From: JBFHNV01 sp965365655
GTDB taxonomy: Bacteria > Pseudomonadota > Gammaproteobacteria > HK1
Assembly: GCA_965365655.1 (NCBI GenBank)
Contig: CBDUCN010000276.1
Location: 1 to 7,270, forward strand
Reading direction: 5' to 3'
Length of the DNA: 7,270 nucleotides
Shown piece by piece: positions 1-6,167 of the stretch. The notes under the pieces are model-generated. The model was not told the origin of the DNA and did not search any database. It was given only the letters and a program-made list of their open reading frames with translations. The translations under genes and the position numbers were made by a program. Every line of letters starts with the position of its first letter. Positions within the stretch are counted from its first letter, which is position 1.

Positions 1-218
1 TCCGTTCACCTTTCCCACGAGAAGACCCGAGTTTCGGAGTGTTAGCCGTGCGCATAGTCCCCCTTCGCGCGCGTCTTGGATGCCCGCGCCAGCCTTAGAC
101 CGTCAGAAGAATCGCTTGTTTTTGCGCCTAAGAGCGCGAGGGGGCGCGATTGGAGCGCAATTTCGATGAAAATCAGAGACATGAGTTGGTCCGACCCTAT
201 CGAAAGAATCGAAATGTC

Positions 219-235
219 TGTCGAATTTCTTTACA
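219..235 (+). promoter_or_regulatory. Candidate upstream activator site (TGT-N11-ACA dyad)
   Basis: The sequence TGTCGAATTTCTTTACA is an imperfect dyad with TGT and ACA ends 11 bp apart. It lies about 64 bp upstream of the -24 element of the sigma-54-like promoter. This layout resembles enhancer sites for sigma-54 activators; NifA sites, for example, are TGT-N10-ACA. PEP-CTERM systems often include a sigma-54 response regulator (PrsR, with the kinase PrsK), so PrsR is a possible ligand. The assignment is inferred from position and symmetry only. Confidence 0.35.
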
Positions 236-298
236 CCGTCCGCCGTCCCGGCGGCGGGGAACTCCGTAACGTGCTGAATTGCGGCGCCGCATCCCGGT

Positions 299-314
299 CG
301 GTTCGAATCTTGCA
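299..314 (+). promoter_or_regulatory. Sigma-54 (-24/-12) promoter for the PEP-CTERM gene
   Basis: The sequence CGGTTCGAATCTTGCA matches the consensus TGGCACGNNNNTTGCA at 9 of 12 defined bases. The match includes the invariant GG (300-301) and GC (312-313) exactly 10 bp apart and the full TTGCA block. Transcription would start near 325, giving a leader of about 70 nt before the start codon at 394. Use of RpoN promoters by PEP-CTERM genes is in keeping with the sigma-54 activator PrsR that accompanies many such systems. I saw no equally good sigma-70 promoter here. Confidence 0.5.
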
Positions 315-382
315 TTTCATTCCTGGAGGCCTCTTTACCCGGATCGGAGCCGCGAACCGGCCGGCCATGAGCACGTACCACC

Positions 383-390
383 GGAGGTGG
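383..390 (+). promoter_or_regulatory. Ribosome binding site deciding the start at 394
   Basis: GGAGGTGG is a near-perfect Shine-Dalgarno sequence, with 5 nt between GGAGGT and the ATG at 394. The alternative ATG at 367 has no comparable site. This selects 394 as the start and gives a conventional signal peptide. Confidence 0.75.
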
Positions 391-393
391 AGC

Positions 394-1182
394 ATGCAGG
401 GCAGAACCGTCGAACGCGTGACCCCGCCCAAGCGGCATTTGCGCTGCACGGGCGCATCCACGCTGCTCGTCCTCGCGACGCTGGTGCCCGTACCGGCATC
501 GGCGACGACCCTGGTCAACGCCAGCTTCGAGACCCTCGAACTGGTCTGCTGCACCGGCGTGGCGGTGGGCGGCAACAACTTCCCCGACGCGCTCGGAGAC
601 TGGGAAGGTGACCCGGCGACGATCGTCACCGGCGTGCAGGCTGACGGCGTCGCTCCCCTCGACGGCATCCGGATGCTGCGTTTCGACAGCACCTTCCCGA
701 CGGGAGCCGTAGGCGCGGGCAGCGACGTCACGCAGCTGGTGAGCGTCGCCGGAGTGAACGACGGGCTGACGACGATCACCTTGTCGAGCCACTTCAATCG
801 GGTGGTGGGCGATACGCAGACCGACACGGAATTCCGCATCACGGTCCGTTCCCTGGCCGGCAGCCCGGCCGACTTCCCGACCACCTTCGGATCGGCATTC
901 GCCGAAGCGACGGCGACCTTGATCAGTGACGCGGACCTGAACACCTGGGAACTCCTGACCCTGGACTACCTGGTGCCCACGCAAGCCGACTATCTCAGCG
1001 TGATCATCAGCGCCATCGAGAACGTCTCCAACGATGCCGTGGCCGGCGCGGAGTTCGACGGACACTATGCAGACGCACTGTCCATCTCCGCCGCGGTGCC
1101 GGCACCGCCTTCCAGCATGCTGGTCATCGCAGGCCTGGCATGTCTGGCCGGCGCCGCCGCCCGGCGCAGGGCTCCCCGCTGA
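394..1182 (+). CDS. Exported PEP-CTERM-like sorting-domain protein
   Basis: Secreted protein of 262 residues with no recognised catalytic function. A signal peptide spans residues 1-37: a basic stretch (K13, R14, R17), a hydrophobic core around 20-33, and a likely cleavage site after Ala-Ser-Ala (35-37). The mature protein opens with TLVNASFE and continues with a GDWEGD segment (68-73) and a GIRMLRF segment (91-97). This pattern is typical of the beta-sandwich, carbohydrate-binding-like domains of PEP-CTERM proteins. The C-terminus is a sorting tail: VPAP (235-238), a hydrophobic helix (about 241-256) and an RRR cluster (257-259). The canonical motif is VPEP, so here Glu is replaced by Ala. 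In the family this tail is cut by an exosortase (EpsH/XrtA) and the protein goes to the surface or exopolysaccharide matrix. The body has a Cys-Cys pair (52-53). The gene stands alone, with its own RBS and a sigma-54-like promoter. The exosortase is not in the window. Confidence 0.8.
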   Translation: MQGRTVERVTPPKRHLRCTGASTLLVLATLVPVPASATTLVNASFETLELVCCTGVAVGGNNFPDALGDWEGDPATIVTGVQADGVAPLDGIRMLRFDSTFPTGAVGAGSDVTQLVSVAGVNDGLTTITLSSHFNRVVGDTQTDTEFRITVRSLAGSPADFPTTFGSAFAEATATLISDADLNTWELLTLDYLVPTQADYLSVIISAIENVSNDAVAGAEFDGHYADALSISAAVPAPPSSMLVIAGLACLAGAAARRRAPR

Positions 1183-1221
1183 CCCGGCCCGCGAGAAGTT
1201 CCTGAGACTAAACGCACGGCC

Positions 1222-1245
1222 CGTCACCGCAAAAAGGCGGTGACG
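1222..1245. terminator. Stem-loop between convergent genes
   Basis: A perfect 9-bp stem, CGTCACCGC (1222-1230) with GCGGTGACG (1237-1245), closes an AAAAAG loop. It sits in the 104-bp gap between the stop of the exported protein and the stop of the convergent oxidoreductase gene, so it could end transcripts from either side. Neither strand has a U-tract after the stem, so it is not a classic intrinsic terminator. A second, weaker 5-bp hairpin follows at about 1253-1267. Confidence 0.5.
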
Positions 1246-1286
1246 CATGCTTGCGGCGTGGTGCCGCGACGACGGTGCGCCTCCGC

Positions 1287-3326
1287 TCACAGATCCTTGC
1301 ACAACCGCAACGCATCGTAGATCGCGGCGTGCACGTTGCGTGACGACACCGCGTCGCCGATGCGGAAGAGCTGGAACGCGCCGTCCGCGTTGCGCTCGAC
1401 GGCCTGCGGCGCACCGTCGATCAGTGCGCGATGATCCACTTCCCCGAGGTTGCGGCTCATCGGCTTCAGCGCGAAGTACAGGTCGTCGAGCGGCAGCGTC
1501 CCGTGCTCCACGATGACCTGGTCCACGCGGCGCTCCTCGACGCGATCCGAGTAATCGGAGCCGATGGTCGCGACCAGGTCGTTACCGGCGCGCGCGACCG
1601 CCCGCACCCGCTTGTTGATCGTGATCCGCGCACCCGCGCGGTCCAGCGCACGGGCATAGGCGACGTGGTTGAGGCCGCCGATGTCGGCCGCGAAGAAGCG
1701 CTCCGGGGTCACGATCTCGAGCGCGCTGCCCGCGCCGGCGATCAGCTCGGCCGCGGTGAGCCCCGGGTGCTGCGCGTTGTCGTCGTAGAGCAGCACGCGC
1801 TCCGCGGGCGCGACGTCGCCGGCGAGGATGTCCCAGGTGGACACCACCAGCTCGGCCCCTTCGACGATGCCGGTGTTCGGCAACCCGCCGGTCGCGACGA
1901 TGACGAGGTCCGGCGCCTGCGCGAGCACCTCCTCCTCGCCGACATAGCTGTTGAACCGGAACTCGACGCCTGCCGCCTCGCACTGGCGCAGCCGCCAGTC
2001 CACGATGCCGATCATCTCGCGCCGGCGCGCGAGCCGGCTCGCGAGCCGCACCTGCCCGCCGGCGTCGGCGCCCGCCTCGAAGACCACCACCGCATGCCCG
2101 CGCTCACCCAGCACGCGCGCCGCCTCGAGGCCGGCCGGACCGGCACCGACGACCACCGCGCGGCGCGCCGGCCCGGCGCTGCGCGCGATGATCTGCGGCA
2201 CCGTCGCCTCACGCCCCGTGGCCGGGTTGTGGATGCACAGCGCCTCGTGGCCCTCGTAGATGCGATCCAGGCAGTACGTCGCGCCGACGCAGGGCCGGAT
2301 GTCGTCCTCGCGCCCCTCGGCGACCTTGCGCGCGATGTGCGGGTCGGCGATGTGCGCGCGGGTCATGCCGACCATGTCCAGCTTGCCCTCGGCGATCGCG
2401 TGGCGCGCGGTGGCGACGTCCGGGATGCGCGCCGCGTGAAACACCGGGAAGCGGGTCTGCGCGCGCACCTCGCCGCAGAAGTCGAGGTGCGGCGCGGACG
2501 GCGACCCCTGCACCGGGATCACCTTCTCCAGCGACGCGTCGCTGTCGATGTGGCCGCGGATCAGGTTCAGGAAGTCCACCCTGCCCGACGCGACGAGCCG
2601 CTCCGCGATCTCGACCCCTTCCTCGCGCGAGAGCCCCTGCTCCCAGTCCTCGTCCGCGACCATGCGCACACCGACGACGAAGTCGTCCCCGACGCGCGCG
2701 CGGATCGCGTCCAGCACGCGCCACGTGAAGCGCAGCCGGTTGTCCAGCGAGCCGCCGTACTCGTCGTCGCGGTGGTTGGTGGCCGGAGACCAGAAGCCGT
2801 CCAGCAGATGCCCGTACGCCTCGACCTCGACCCCGTCCAGGCCGCCGTCGCGCATGCGCTCGGCGGCGTCGGCGTACTGCGCGACGATGCGGTCGAGGTC
2901 CCAGTCCTCGGCGGCCTTCGGAAACGCGCGGTGCGCCGGCTCGCGGATCGGCGACGCCGCGAGCACCGGCAGCCAGTCGGCCTTGTTCCAGCTCGTGCGC
3001 CGGCCGAGGTGGGTGATCTGCATCATCACCGCGGTGCCGTGTACGTGGCAGGCATCGCTGAGCTCGCGCAGCCACGGCACGATCTCGTCGCGATATGCGT
3101 GCAGGTTGCCGAACGCGGACGGGCTGTCGGGCGCCACCACCGCGGAGCCCGCGGTCATCGTGAGCGCGATGCCGCCCTTCGCCTTCTCCTCGTGGTAGAG
3201 GCGGTAGCGCGTCTTCGGCAGGCCGTCCTCGGAATAGGCCGGCTCGTGGGCCGTCGACATGATGCGGTTGCGCAGCGTGAGGTGCTTGAGCCGGTACGGC
3301 TGCAGCAGCGGATCGTTGGCAGTCAT
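1287..3326 (-). CDS. StcD/TMADH-like flavin and Fe-S oxidoreductase (NADH:flavin oxidoreductase family)
   Basis: A 679-residue cytoplasmic flavoenzyme of the Old Yellow Enzyme/trimethylamine dehydrogenase/2,4-dienoyl-CoA reductase group; the length is typical. Residues 1 to about 375 form the FMN-binding TIM barrel, with LRNRIMSTAHEP near 18-29, a QITHLGRR strand (103-110) and RDDEYGGSLDNR (186-197). A cysteine cluster follows (Cys346, Cys352, Cys364). An FAD domain starts with GAGPAG (394-399), and a second dinucleotide domain has LLYDDNAQHPGLTAAE near 512-527. From memory, the sequence looks closest to N-methylproline demethylase (StcD, stachydrine catabolism), which removes an N-methyl group oxidatively. 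The second of the four TMADH cluster cysteines is Ala349 here. The start at 3326 matches the family's N-terminus and has AGGG 7 nt upstream; the in-frame extension to 3578 would overlap the preceding gene. It is the second gene after the MttB-like gene. The family call is firm; the substrate is inferred. Confidence 0.85.
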   Translation of the reverse strand: MTANDPLLQPYRLKHLTLRNRIMSTAHEPAYSEDGLPKTRYRLYHEEKAKGGIALTMTAGSAVVAPDSPSAFGNLHAYRDEIVPWLRELSDACHVHGTAVMMQITHLGRRTSWNKADWLPVLAASPIREPAHRAFPKAAEDWDLDRIVAQYADAAERMRDGGLDGVEVEAYGHLLDGFWSPATNHRDDEYGGSLDNRLRFTWRVLDAIRARVGDDFVVGVRMVADEDWEQGLSREEGVEIAERLVASGRVDFLNLIRGHIDSDASLEKVIPVQGSPSAPHLDFCGEVRAQTRFPVFHAARIPDVATARHAIAEGKLDMVGMTRAHIADPHIARKVAEGREDDIRPCVGATYCLDRIYEGHEALCIHNPATGREATVPQIIARSAGPARRAVVVGAGPAGLEAARVLGERGHAVVVFEAGADAGGQVRLASRLARRREMIGIVDWRLRQCEAAGVEFRFNSYVGEEEVLAQAPDLVIVATGGLPNTGIVEGAELVVSTWDILAGDVAPAERVLLYDDNAQHPGLTAAELIAGAGSALEIVTPERFFAADIGGLNHVAYARALDRAGARITINKRVRAVARAGNDLVATIGSDYSDRVEERRVDQVIVEHGTLPLDDLYFALKPMSRNLGEVDHRALIDGAPQAVERNADGAFQLFRIGDAVSSRNVHAAIYDALRLCKDL

Positions 3327-3462
3327 GATCGTGCCCTGGCGGTGCGGTCTGCGGATGCGCGCGCGGCGCGCGGGCCGACGATACCCGACCGGCACTCGCG
3401 CGGACGCCGCGACGGCGCACGACACCCGTCGTGGCGCCCCTCGCGCGGCTCGTCTCCCGCGA

Positions 3463-3483
3463 GGGCCTGCGGCATGCAGGCCC
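3463..3483. terminator. Intercistronic stem-loop in the mttB-like/stcD-like gap
   Basis: A perfect 8-bp stem, GGGCCTGC (3463-3470) with GCAGGCCC (3476-3483), has a 5-base loop. It begins about 25 bp after the stop of the MttB-like gene, within a 181-bp non-coding gap (3327-3507). There is no U-tract on the minus strand, so partial termination, 3'-end protection or differential expression of the two genes are all possible. I saw no clear independent promoter for the downstream gene in the gap. Confidence 0.4.
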
Positions 3484-3507
3484 CCGGGCGTCGCACGGTG
3501 ACCCCGC

Positions 3508-5070
3508 TCAGTACCACGCGTCGGGCATCGCGGCCTCGCGGCGCGCGATGAAGTCGCGAAGCGCCTCGTCCACCGCATCGTCGATCGGCGGCGGCTCGTA
3601 GTCGGCGAGCAGCTGCTTCCAGCGCCGGTTCGCGCGCGCCGCCGCGTCCACGCTGCCGGTCTCGCTCCACGTCTCCCACGTGTCGTTGTCGGCGGTCTGG
3701 GACTGCCAGAACGCCTGCTCGTAGTTCGCCATCGTGTGCGCGCAGCCGAGGTAGTGATTGCCCGGCCCGACCTCGCGCACGGCGTCGAGGGCGAGGGTCT
3801 CGTCGTCCACCGTGACGCCCGCGAGGTAGGTGTGCAGCGCGCCGCAGTGATCCGCGTCGAGCACGAACTTCTCGTAGGACATCGACAGCAGACCGTCGAG
3901 AAAGCCGGCCGAGTGCAGCACGAAGTTCGCGCCGCACAGCACCGCCGCCTGCATCGACATCATGCTCTCGATCATCGCCTGCGCGTCGGGCAGCTTCGAC
4001 GTCGTGAACGACCCGGAGCAGCGAAGCGGCAGCCCGGCGCGACGCGCGAGCTGGCCGACGACCAGCGAGCCGAGCGCGGGCTCCGGAGTGCCGAAGGTGG
4101 GCGACCCGGAGCGCAGCGACATCGAGGACAGGAAGTTGCCGTAGATCGTCGGCGCTCCCGGGCGCTCGAGCTGCGACAGCGCGCAGCCCACCAGCGTCTC
4201 GGCGTGCGCCTGCGCGATGGCGCCGGCGGTGGTCACCGGGCCCATCGCACCGCCGAGGATGAACGGCACGATCACCGAGCCCTGGTTCGCCCGCGCGTAC
4301 GCGCGGATGGCGCCGGTCATCGTCGCGTCCCACACCAGCGGCGAGTTGACGTTGACGTTGCCCATGATCACGCAGTTGCGCTCGACGAAGTCGTCGCCGA
4401 ACACGATGCGCGCCATCGCCACCGAATCCTCGGCGCGCTCCGGCGCGGTGACGGATCCGAGCAGCGCCTTGTCCGACCAGCGCAGGTGCGCGTACACCAT
4501 GTGCATGTGACGCTTGTTCACCGGCACGTCCACCGGCTCGCACACGGTGCCGCCGGAATGGTGCAGCCACGGGATCGAGTAGGCCAGCTTCACGAAGTTG
4601 CGGAAGTCCTCGATGGTGCCGTAGCGCCGGCCCTTGTCGAGGTCCATCACGAACGGCGAGCCGTAGGCCGGCGCGAACACGACGTTGCCGCCGCCGATGA
4701 CCACCGAGCGCTCGGGGTTGCGCGCGTGCTGCACGAACTGCGCCGGCGCGCTCTTCAGCACGTCGCGCACCAGGCCGCGCGGGAAGCGAACGCGCTCCCC
4801 GTCCACGTCGGCGCCGGCGTCGCGCCAAAGCGCGATGCTGCCCTCGTCGCCGCCGCGGAACTCGATCCCCACCTCCTCGAGGATGCGATCCGCGGTGTCC
4901 TCGATGCGCGCGAGCCCCTCCTCGCCGAGCAGCTCCAGGCACGGGATCCGACGGGTGATGTACGCGGGTGCCGCGGCGGACGCCCGTTCACCGCGCGACC
5001 GGCGCCCGCGGCGGGCGCCCCCCCGGCCAGCCTCGCGCCGCTCGGCGGCGTGCTCTCCGGTGACGCTCAT
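3508..5070 (-). CDS. MttB-family (trimethylamine/betaine methyltransferase-like) protein, non-pyrrolysine
   Basis: A 520-residue cytoplasmic protein of the trimethylamine methyltransferase (MttB, COG5598) superfamily. In characterised members this family moves a methyl group from a quaternary or tertiary amine to a corrinoid protein. Visible family blocks are ITRRIP (38-43), EEVGIEFR (65-72), GGTVCEPVDVPVNKRH (173-188), GSVTAPERAED (205-215) and SGSPTFGTPEPALG (321-334), followed by a conserved C-terminal half. The frame has no internal amber codon, so it belongs to the pyrrolysine-free branch, which includes glycine betaine methyltransferases such as MtgB. Residues 1-36 are an arginine/glycine-rich extension (nine Arg between 11 and 29), probably disordered. 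The ATG at 5070 is preceded by GGAG with 8-nt spacing. It is the first gene of the minus-strand unit and divergent from a LysR gene whose likely operator lies in its promoter. The family is sure; the substrate is unknown. Confidence 0.85.
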   Translation of the reverse strand: MSVTGEHAAERREAGRGGARRGRRSRGERASAAAPAYITRRIPCLELLGEEGLARIEDTADRILEEVGIEFRGGDEGSIALWRDAGADVDGERVRFPRGLVRDVLKSAPAQFVQHARNPERSVVIGGGNVVFAPAYGSPFVMDLDKGRRYGTIEDFRNFVKLAYSIPWLHHSGGTVCEPVDVPVNKRHMHMVYAHLRWSDKALLGSVTAPERAEDSVAMARIVFGDDFVERNCVIMGNVNVNSPLVWDATMTGAIRAYARANQGSVIVPFILGGAMGPVTTAGAIAQAHAETLVGCALSQLERPGAPTIYGNFLSSMSLRSGSPTFGTPEPALGSLVVGQLARRAGLPLRCSGSFTTSKLPDAQAMIESMMSMQAAVLCGANFVLHSAGFLDGLLSMSYEKFVLDADHCGALHTYLAGVTVDDETLALDAVREVGPGNHYLGCAHTMANYEQAFWQSQTADNDTWETWSETGSVDAAARANRRWKQLLADYEPPPIDDAVDEALRDFIARREAAMPDAWY

Positions 5071-5099
5071 GGCGCTCGCTCCACGGTGGGGACGCGACG

Positions 5100-5129
5100 A
5101 TCATAAGTCCCGGGACCGGCACCTGTGAC
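5100..5129 (-). promoter_or_regulatory. Candidate promoter of the mttB-like/stcD-like unit
   Basis: Read on the minus strand, TATGAT (5105-5100) is a good -10 element. GTCACA (5129-5124) lies 18 bp upstream as a weak -35. Transcription would start near 5093, leaving a leader of about 22 nt before the ATG at 5070. A weak -35 with a LysR-type palindrome around -67 suits an activator-dependent promoter. Confidence 0.45.
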
Positions 5130-5145
5130 CTTGGAAAAACCTTGG
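5129..5145. repeat. Tandem CCTTGG repeat in the divergent promoter region
   Basis: CCTTGG occurs at 5129-5134 and again at 5140-5145, separated by AAAAA. The 11-bp period puts both copies on nearly the same helix face. The stretch falls at about -36 to -52 of the proposed mttB-like promoter, where LysR regulators usually have their second (activation) site. Confidence 0.45.
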
Positions 5146-5151
5146 GCGAGG

Positions 5152-5168
5152 CATAAGTTGCGCTTATG
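5152..5168. promoter_or_regulatory. LysR-type operator (CATAAG-N5-CTTATG) over the lysR start codon
   Basis: CATAAGTTGCGCTTATG is a perfect 6-bp inverted repeat with a 5-bp centre, and it contains the LysR-family T-N11-A signature (T5154, A5166). Its centre at 5160 is about 67 bp upstream of the proposed start of the mttB-like transcript, the usual place of a LysR recognition site. The right arm includes the ATG of the regulator gene, so binding could also repress the regulator itself. Another CATAAGT lies at 5102-5108, 50 bp away, over the -10 element. The regulator-operator pairing is inferred. Confidence 0.6.
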
Positions 5169-6167
5169 GCAACCCTGCGCACCCTGCTGCCCTCCGCGAA
5201 CGCGCTGGTGGTGTTCGAGGCGGCCGGTCGCCACGGCAGCTTCACCCGCGCCGCCGAGGAGCTCGCGATGACCCAGGCCGCGGTCAGCTACGCGATCCGC
5301 ACGCTCGAGGAGCGGCTCGGCGTGAAGCTGTTCACCCGCCGCCACCGCTCGGTCGCGCTCACCGAGGCGGGACGGCGCTTCCACGCCGACGTCGCGATGG
5401 GTCTGGGCTACATCCGCAGGTCCGCCGAGGACCTCACCGCGACCGCCCGCGAGCGTCACGTCACCCTGTCCGCGTCCACCGCGTTCGCGAGCTTCTGGAT
5501 GCTGCCGCGGCTGCGCCGCCTGCGCGCCGACCTGCCGGACGTGGACCTGCGCATCCAGACCGGCGACCACGACGTGGACATCGTGACCGAGGGCATGCCG
5601 CTCGCGATCCGCTGCGGCACGTCGGGAAGCTGGGCCGGCTGCCGCGACGCGGTGCTGGCGCACGAGGAGATCGCGGCCGTGGTCAGCCCCGCGTACGTCG
5701 AGCAGCAGGGCATGCCGGAGGACGACGCGGCGATCGCGGGGCATCGCCTGATCCACCTCGAAGAGCCCTACCGCCCGTGCCCCGACTGGGGCGCGTGGCT
5801 GCGCTCGCTGGGCCTGCCCCCGCCGTCGCGGGCCACCGGGCTGCTCATCAACGACTACGTGCTGGTCGTGCAGGCGGTGCTGGGCGGCCAGGGGATCGGC
5901 CTCGGCTGGAAGCACCTCGTGGACCCGATGGTGACGGACGGCCTGCTTCTCTACGCGTCGCGCCACGTGCTGCGCACCGCGCACGCGTTCCACGTCGTGT
6001 GGCCGGCCGAGCGGGCCCTCAGCGACGCCGCGGTGCAGGTTCGCGAGTGGATGCTGTCCGGCGTGCCGGCCTCGCCGCCGGCGGACGCCGCACCGCCGGC
6101 GGGTCGCGCCGACGCGCCGCGCGGGCGTCAGCCGTCGTCCCGGACCGGTCGCGGGCGCCCCACGTGA
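5166..6167 (+). CDS. LysR-family transcriptional regulator (GcvA-like)
   Basis: A 333-residue DNA-binding regulator. The N-terminal winged helix-turn-helix (about residues 9-68) has the LysR hallmarks: FEAAGRHGSFTRAAEELAMTQAAVSYAIRTLE, then GVKLFTRR and LTEAGRRF. The opening LLPSANALVVFEAAGRHGSFTRAA is typical of the GcvA subgroup. Residues about 95-297 form the periplasmic-binding-protein-like effector domain, which would sense a small molecule. A Pro/Ala/Arg-rich tail (about 300-333) extends beyond the usual family end and overlaps the convergent gene. No Shine-Dalgarno lies close to the ATG, although the protein start fits the family well, so a very short or leaderless transcript is possible. 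Being divergent from the MttB-like gene, with a LysR palindrome between them, it probably controls that unit. The effector is not known; an N-methylated amine or betaine is a guess from context. Confidence 0.88.
   Translation: MATLRTLLPSANALVVFEAAGRHGSFTRAAEELAMTQAAVSYAIRTLEERLGVKLFTRRHRSVALTEAGRRFHADVAMGLGYIRRSAEDLTATARERHVTLSASTAFASFWMLPRLRRLRADLPDVDLRIQTGDHDVDIVTEGMPLAIRCGTSGSWAGCRDAVLAHEEIAAVVSPAYVEQQGMPEDDAAIAGHRLIHLEEPYRPCPDWGAWLRSLGLPPPSRATGLLINDYVLVVQAVLGGQGIGLGWKHLVDPMVTDGLLLYASRHVLRTAHAFHVVWPAERALSDAAVQVREWMLSGVPASPPADAAPPAGRADAPRGRQPSSRTGRGRPT

Larger units (their letters stand above)
1..393. other. Intergenic/regulatory leader, no gene supported
   Basis: No gene is supported here. 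An open frame runs from 76 into the secreted-protein gene, but its residues before 394 are arginine-rich and low in complexity, and they would place the signal peptide deep inside the protein. I therefore treat the stretch as non-coding. It is visibly more A/T-rich between about 100 and 330 than the genes around it. It contains three TCGAA repeats (200-204, 209-213, 221-225), a TGT-N11-ACA dyad, a 6-bp GC hairpin (240-245 with 249-254), a GCGGCGCCGC palindrome (281-290) and a sigma-54-like promoter. What lies upstream of position 1 is unknown, so the first bases could be the end of another transcript. Confidence 0.7.

Noticed and set aside
76..393. N-terminal extension of the exported-protein frame up to an ATG at 76
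   Set aside because: It would bury the signal peptide about 120 residues in. It has no recognisable domain, overlaps the sigma-54-like promoter, and the strong RBS points to 394.
103..1302. 399-residue minus-strand open frame over the exported-protein gene
   Set aside because: Arg/Gly-rich composition, no family features, and opposite a gene with a signal peptide and sorting tail.
1431..3551. 706-residue plus-strand open frame antisense to the oxidoreductase gene
   Set aside because: A shadow produced by high-GC codon bias opposite a clearly conserved gene; the translation is Arg/Ala/His-rich with no family features.
3327..3578. Upstream in-frame extension of the oxidoreductase (ATG at 3578)
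   Set aside because: It overlaps the MttB-like coding end, is Arg-rich without similarity to the family, and the conserved N-terminus begins at 3326.
3508..5070. Pyrrolysine-containing MttB
   Set aside because: The reading frame is uninterrupted with no in-frame amber codon, so it belongs to the pyrrolysine-free branch.
3736..5106. 456-residue plus-strand open frame antisense to the MttB-like gene
   Set aside because: Low-complexity, His/Arg/Ala-rich shadow of a conserved gene.
5067..5993. 308-residue minus-strand open frame across the LysR gene
   Set aside because: Shadow of the LysR gene; it also crosses the divergent promoter region and overlaps the MttB-like start.
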